Shown here piece by piece: positions 62,912-64,000 of a stretch of 64,000 bases of DNA (its first letter is position 1; each line of letters opens with the position of its first letter). Made by a program: the position numbers and the translations under genes. This stretch comes from Campylobacter lanienae NCTC 13004 (GTDB lineage: Bacteria; Campylobacterota; Campylobacteria; Campylobacterales; Campylobacteraceae): contig NZ_CP015578.1 in NCBI RefSeq assembly GCF_002139935.1, forward strand, positions 1,364,001 through 1,428,000, written 5' to 3'. The notes below the pieces were generated by a model. It saw only the letters and a list, made by a program, of their open reading frames with translations, did not search any database and had not been told where the DNA came from.

Positions 62912-64000
62912 AAAGGCTATAAAAGAGCTATTAAGCAGTCGTTTTAGTAACGATATCCATACTAAATTATCTCAAATTCCATTGCCTTGTGAGCTAAAAG
63001 ATACATTTAAAGCAGCTAAAAGAATCAAAGAGGCGATACAAAATAATGAGCTAATCGCCGTTGTGGGGGATTATGATGTTGATGGGATCGTAAGCACAGC
63101 TATTATGGCTGAATTTTTAAGCGATATGTCAGCAAACTATATAATAAAAATTCCAAATAGATTTAAAAATGGCTATGGATTAAATGAAGAGATCATAAAT
63201 GAGCTAGATAACGCCACTTTGATAATCACCGTTGATAATGGTATAAGCGCTATCGAAGCGGCCAATATATGTAAAAAGCGAAAGATTGATCTCATCATCA
63301 CAGACCATCATATGCCCCCACCCATACTCCCTGATGCATACGCTATAATAAACCCAAAACAAAAAGCCTGTACCTTCCCAAATATCGAAATTTGCGGAGC
63401 TCAAGTCGCTTGGTATCTTATTGGAGCTTTAAAAGAAGTTTGTAATCAAAAAAATTATGATATGGGGAAATTCCTTGATCTTTTAACCTTGGCAATTATC
63501 GCTGATATGATGGAGTTAAGGGATTTAAATAGAATTTTAGTCCGCCTTGGCTTGGTGCGTATAAACTCTAGCAAAAGAGCTTGTTTTGAAGCGATCAAAA
63601 ACTACTATAATAAAGAGAAATTTGAATTTGATGATATTAGCTTTTTGATAGCGCCACTTATAAATTCAGCCGGTAGAATGGATGATGCCACCATATCTTT
63701 TAAATTCCTAAGAGCCAAAAGTTTAAATGAAGCAAATGAGTATTTGAGTATGATTAGCGAATTTAACGCTTCAAGAAAAGAAGAAGAGAAGGCGCTTTTT
63801 GAGTCTAGCCAAAATGATATAAACGAAAATGAAGATATCATAGTTACTTGGGGCAATGAGTGGCACGAGGGCGTGATTGGTATCGTCGCTGGAAGACTAG
63901 CTAAAAAGTATAAAAAACCAGCAATTGTCTTTAGCATAGATGGAGATAAGGCCAAGGGTAGCGCTAGGAGCGTTGGTAAATTTGATATCTTATCTTTGAT
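62901..64000 (+). CDS. recJ: Single-stranded-DNA exonuclease RecJ, N-terminal part (runs off window)
   Basis: ATG at 62901, overlapping the pyrG stop; the frame is open to the end of the window (about 366 codons). DHH motifs: [25 protein letters not shown] and IITDHHMPP. The later part has [15 protein letters not shown] and [17 protein letters not shown] (DHHA1). It degrades single-stranded DNA 5' to 3' in repair and recombination. The C-terminus is not visible. Confidence 0.93.
   Translation, partial: MLDKKAIKELLSSRFSNDIHTKLSQIPLPCELKDTFKAAKRIKEAIQNNELIAVVGDYDVDGIVSTAIMAEFLSDMSANYIIKIPNRFKNGYGLNEEIINELDNATLIITVDNGISAIEAANICKKRKIDLIITDHHMPPPILPDAYAIINPKQKACTFPNIEICGAQVAWYLIGALKEVCNQKNYDMGKFLDLLTLAIIADMMELRDLNRILVRLGLVRINSSKRACFEAIKNYYNKEKFEFDDISFLIAPLINSAGRMDDATISFKFLRAKSLNEANEYLSMISEFNASRKEEEKALFESSQNDINENEDIIVTWGNEWHEGVIGIVAGRLAKKYKKPAIVFSIDGDKAKGSARSVGKFDILSL

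Overview
The window is AT-rich chromosomal DNA from a Campylobacter, most likely the fetus/hyointestinalis/lanienae side of the genus. I infer this from gene content and order, not from a database search. Familiar Campylobacter neighbourhoods include a SurA-like chaperone next to gltX and mez, mqnA for futalosine-route menaquinone, csd6/pgp2 with alr, cynT with an MscS channel, eptC, prfA-rpsT-glmM-lspA-hemJ, a ciaD-like gene beside cca, and pyrG-recJ.

Layout. 1-30.5 kb is core: a DsbA-like tail, a HemN/HemW-like radical SAM protein, SurA-like chaperone, gltX, malic enzyme, a DUF411 protein, an unrecognised EF-hand-like protein, mqnA, gdhA, the cell-shape cluster pgp2/small ORF/alr, a PCu(A)C copper chaperone, pseB, a zinc ABC transporter (znuABC), a methyltransferase, a GGDEF/EAL protein, carbonic anhydrase, an MscS channel followed by a tiny Asp/Tyr-rich ORF, a nuclease, eptC, mntP, prfA, rpsT, glmM, lspA, a TM2 protein and hemJ. 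tRNA-Val and tRNA-Met close this block.

30.7-50.6 kb is accessory. It opens with an Abi/HEPN-type protein. Next comes a large repeat-rich autotransporter whose leader holds a 20-codon ORF with a C8 tract. A gene-poor repeat stretch and a G9 tract abutting a TATAAT follow. Then comes a 13.4-kb same-strand cluster (36.34-49.76 kb): a membrane protein, a coiled-coil protein with a GrpE-like end, an Hsp70-like ATPase, an IS607-family element (TnpA+TnpB), two paralogous Gly-rich/hydrophobic proteins and a short third relative, an unknown protein, a HerA/FtsK-like ATPase with a long Ser/Thr/Asn-rich insert, a protein with a HEPN RxxxxH motif, a zinc-ribbon miniprotein and a WYL regulator. The tightly overlapping order, the HEPN and HerA modules and the WYL regulator suggest an undescribed defence or conflict system with its own Hsp70/GrpE-like chaperone pair. 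The IS607 element sits inside the 3' end of the Hsp70-like gene: joining the two sides at a shared GG restores one reading frame of 732 codons.

50.6-64 kb returns to core: a degenerate ~18-bp tandem repeat, GatB/YqeY, Ppx/GppA, cca, ciaD-like, a TPR-like protein, leuB, leuD, ppk2, an RRM protein, a DJ-1/PfpI protein, a subtilisin autotransporter, pyrG and the start of recJ. Homopolymer tracts (G7, C8, C8, G9) cluster in the accessory part, as expected for phase-variable Campylobacter loci.
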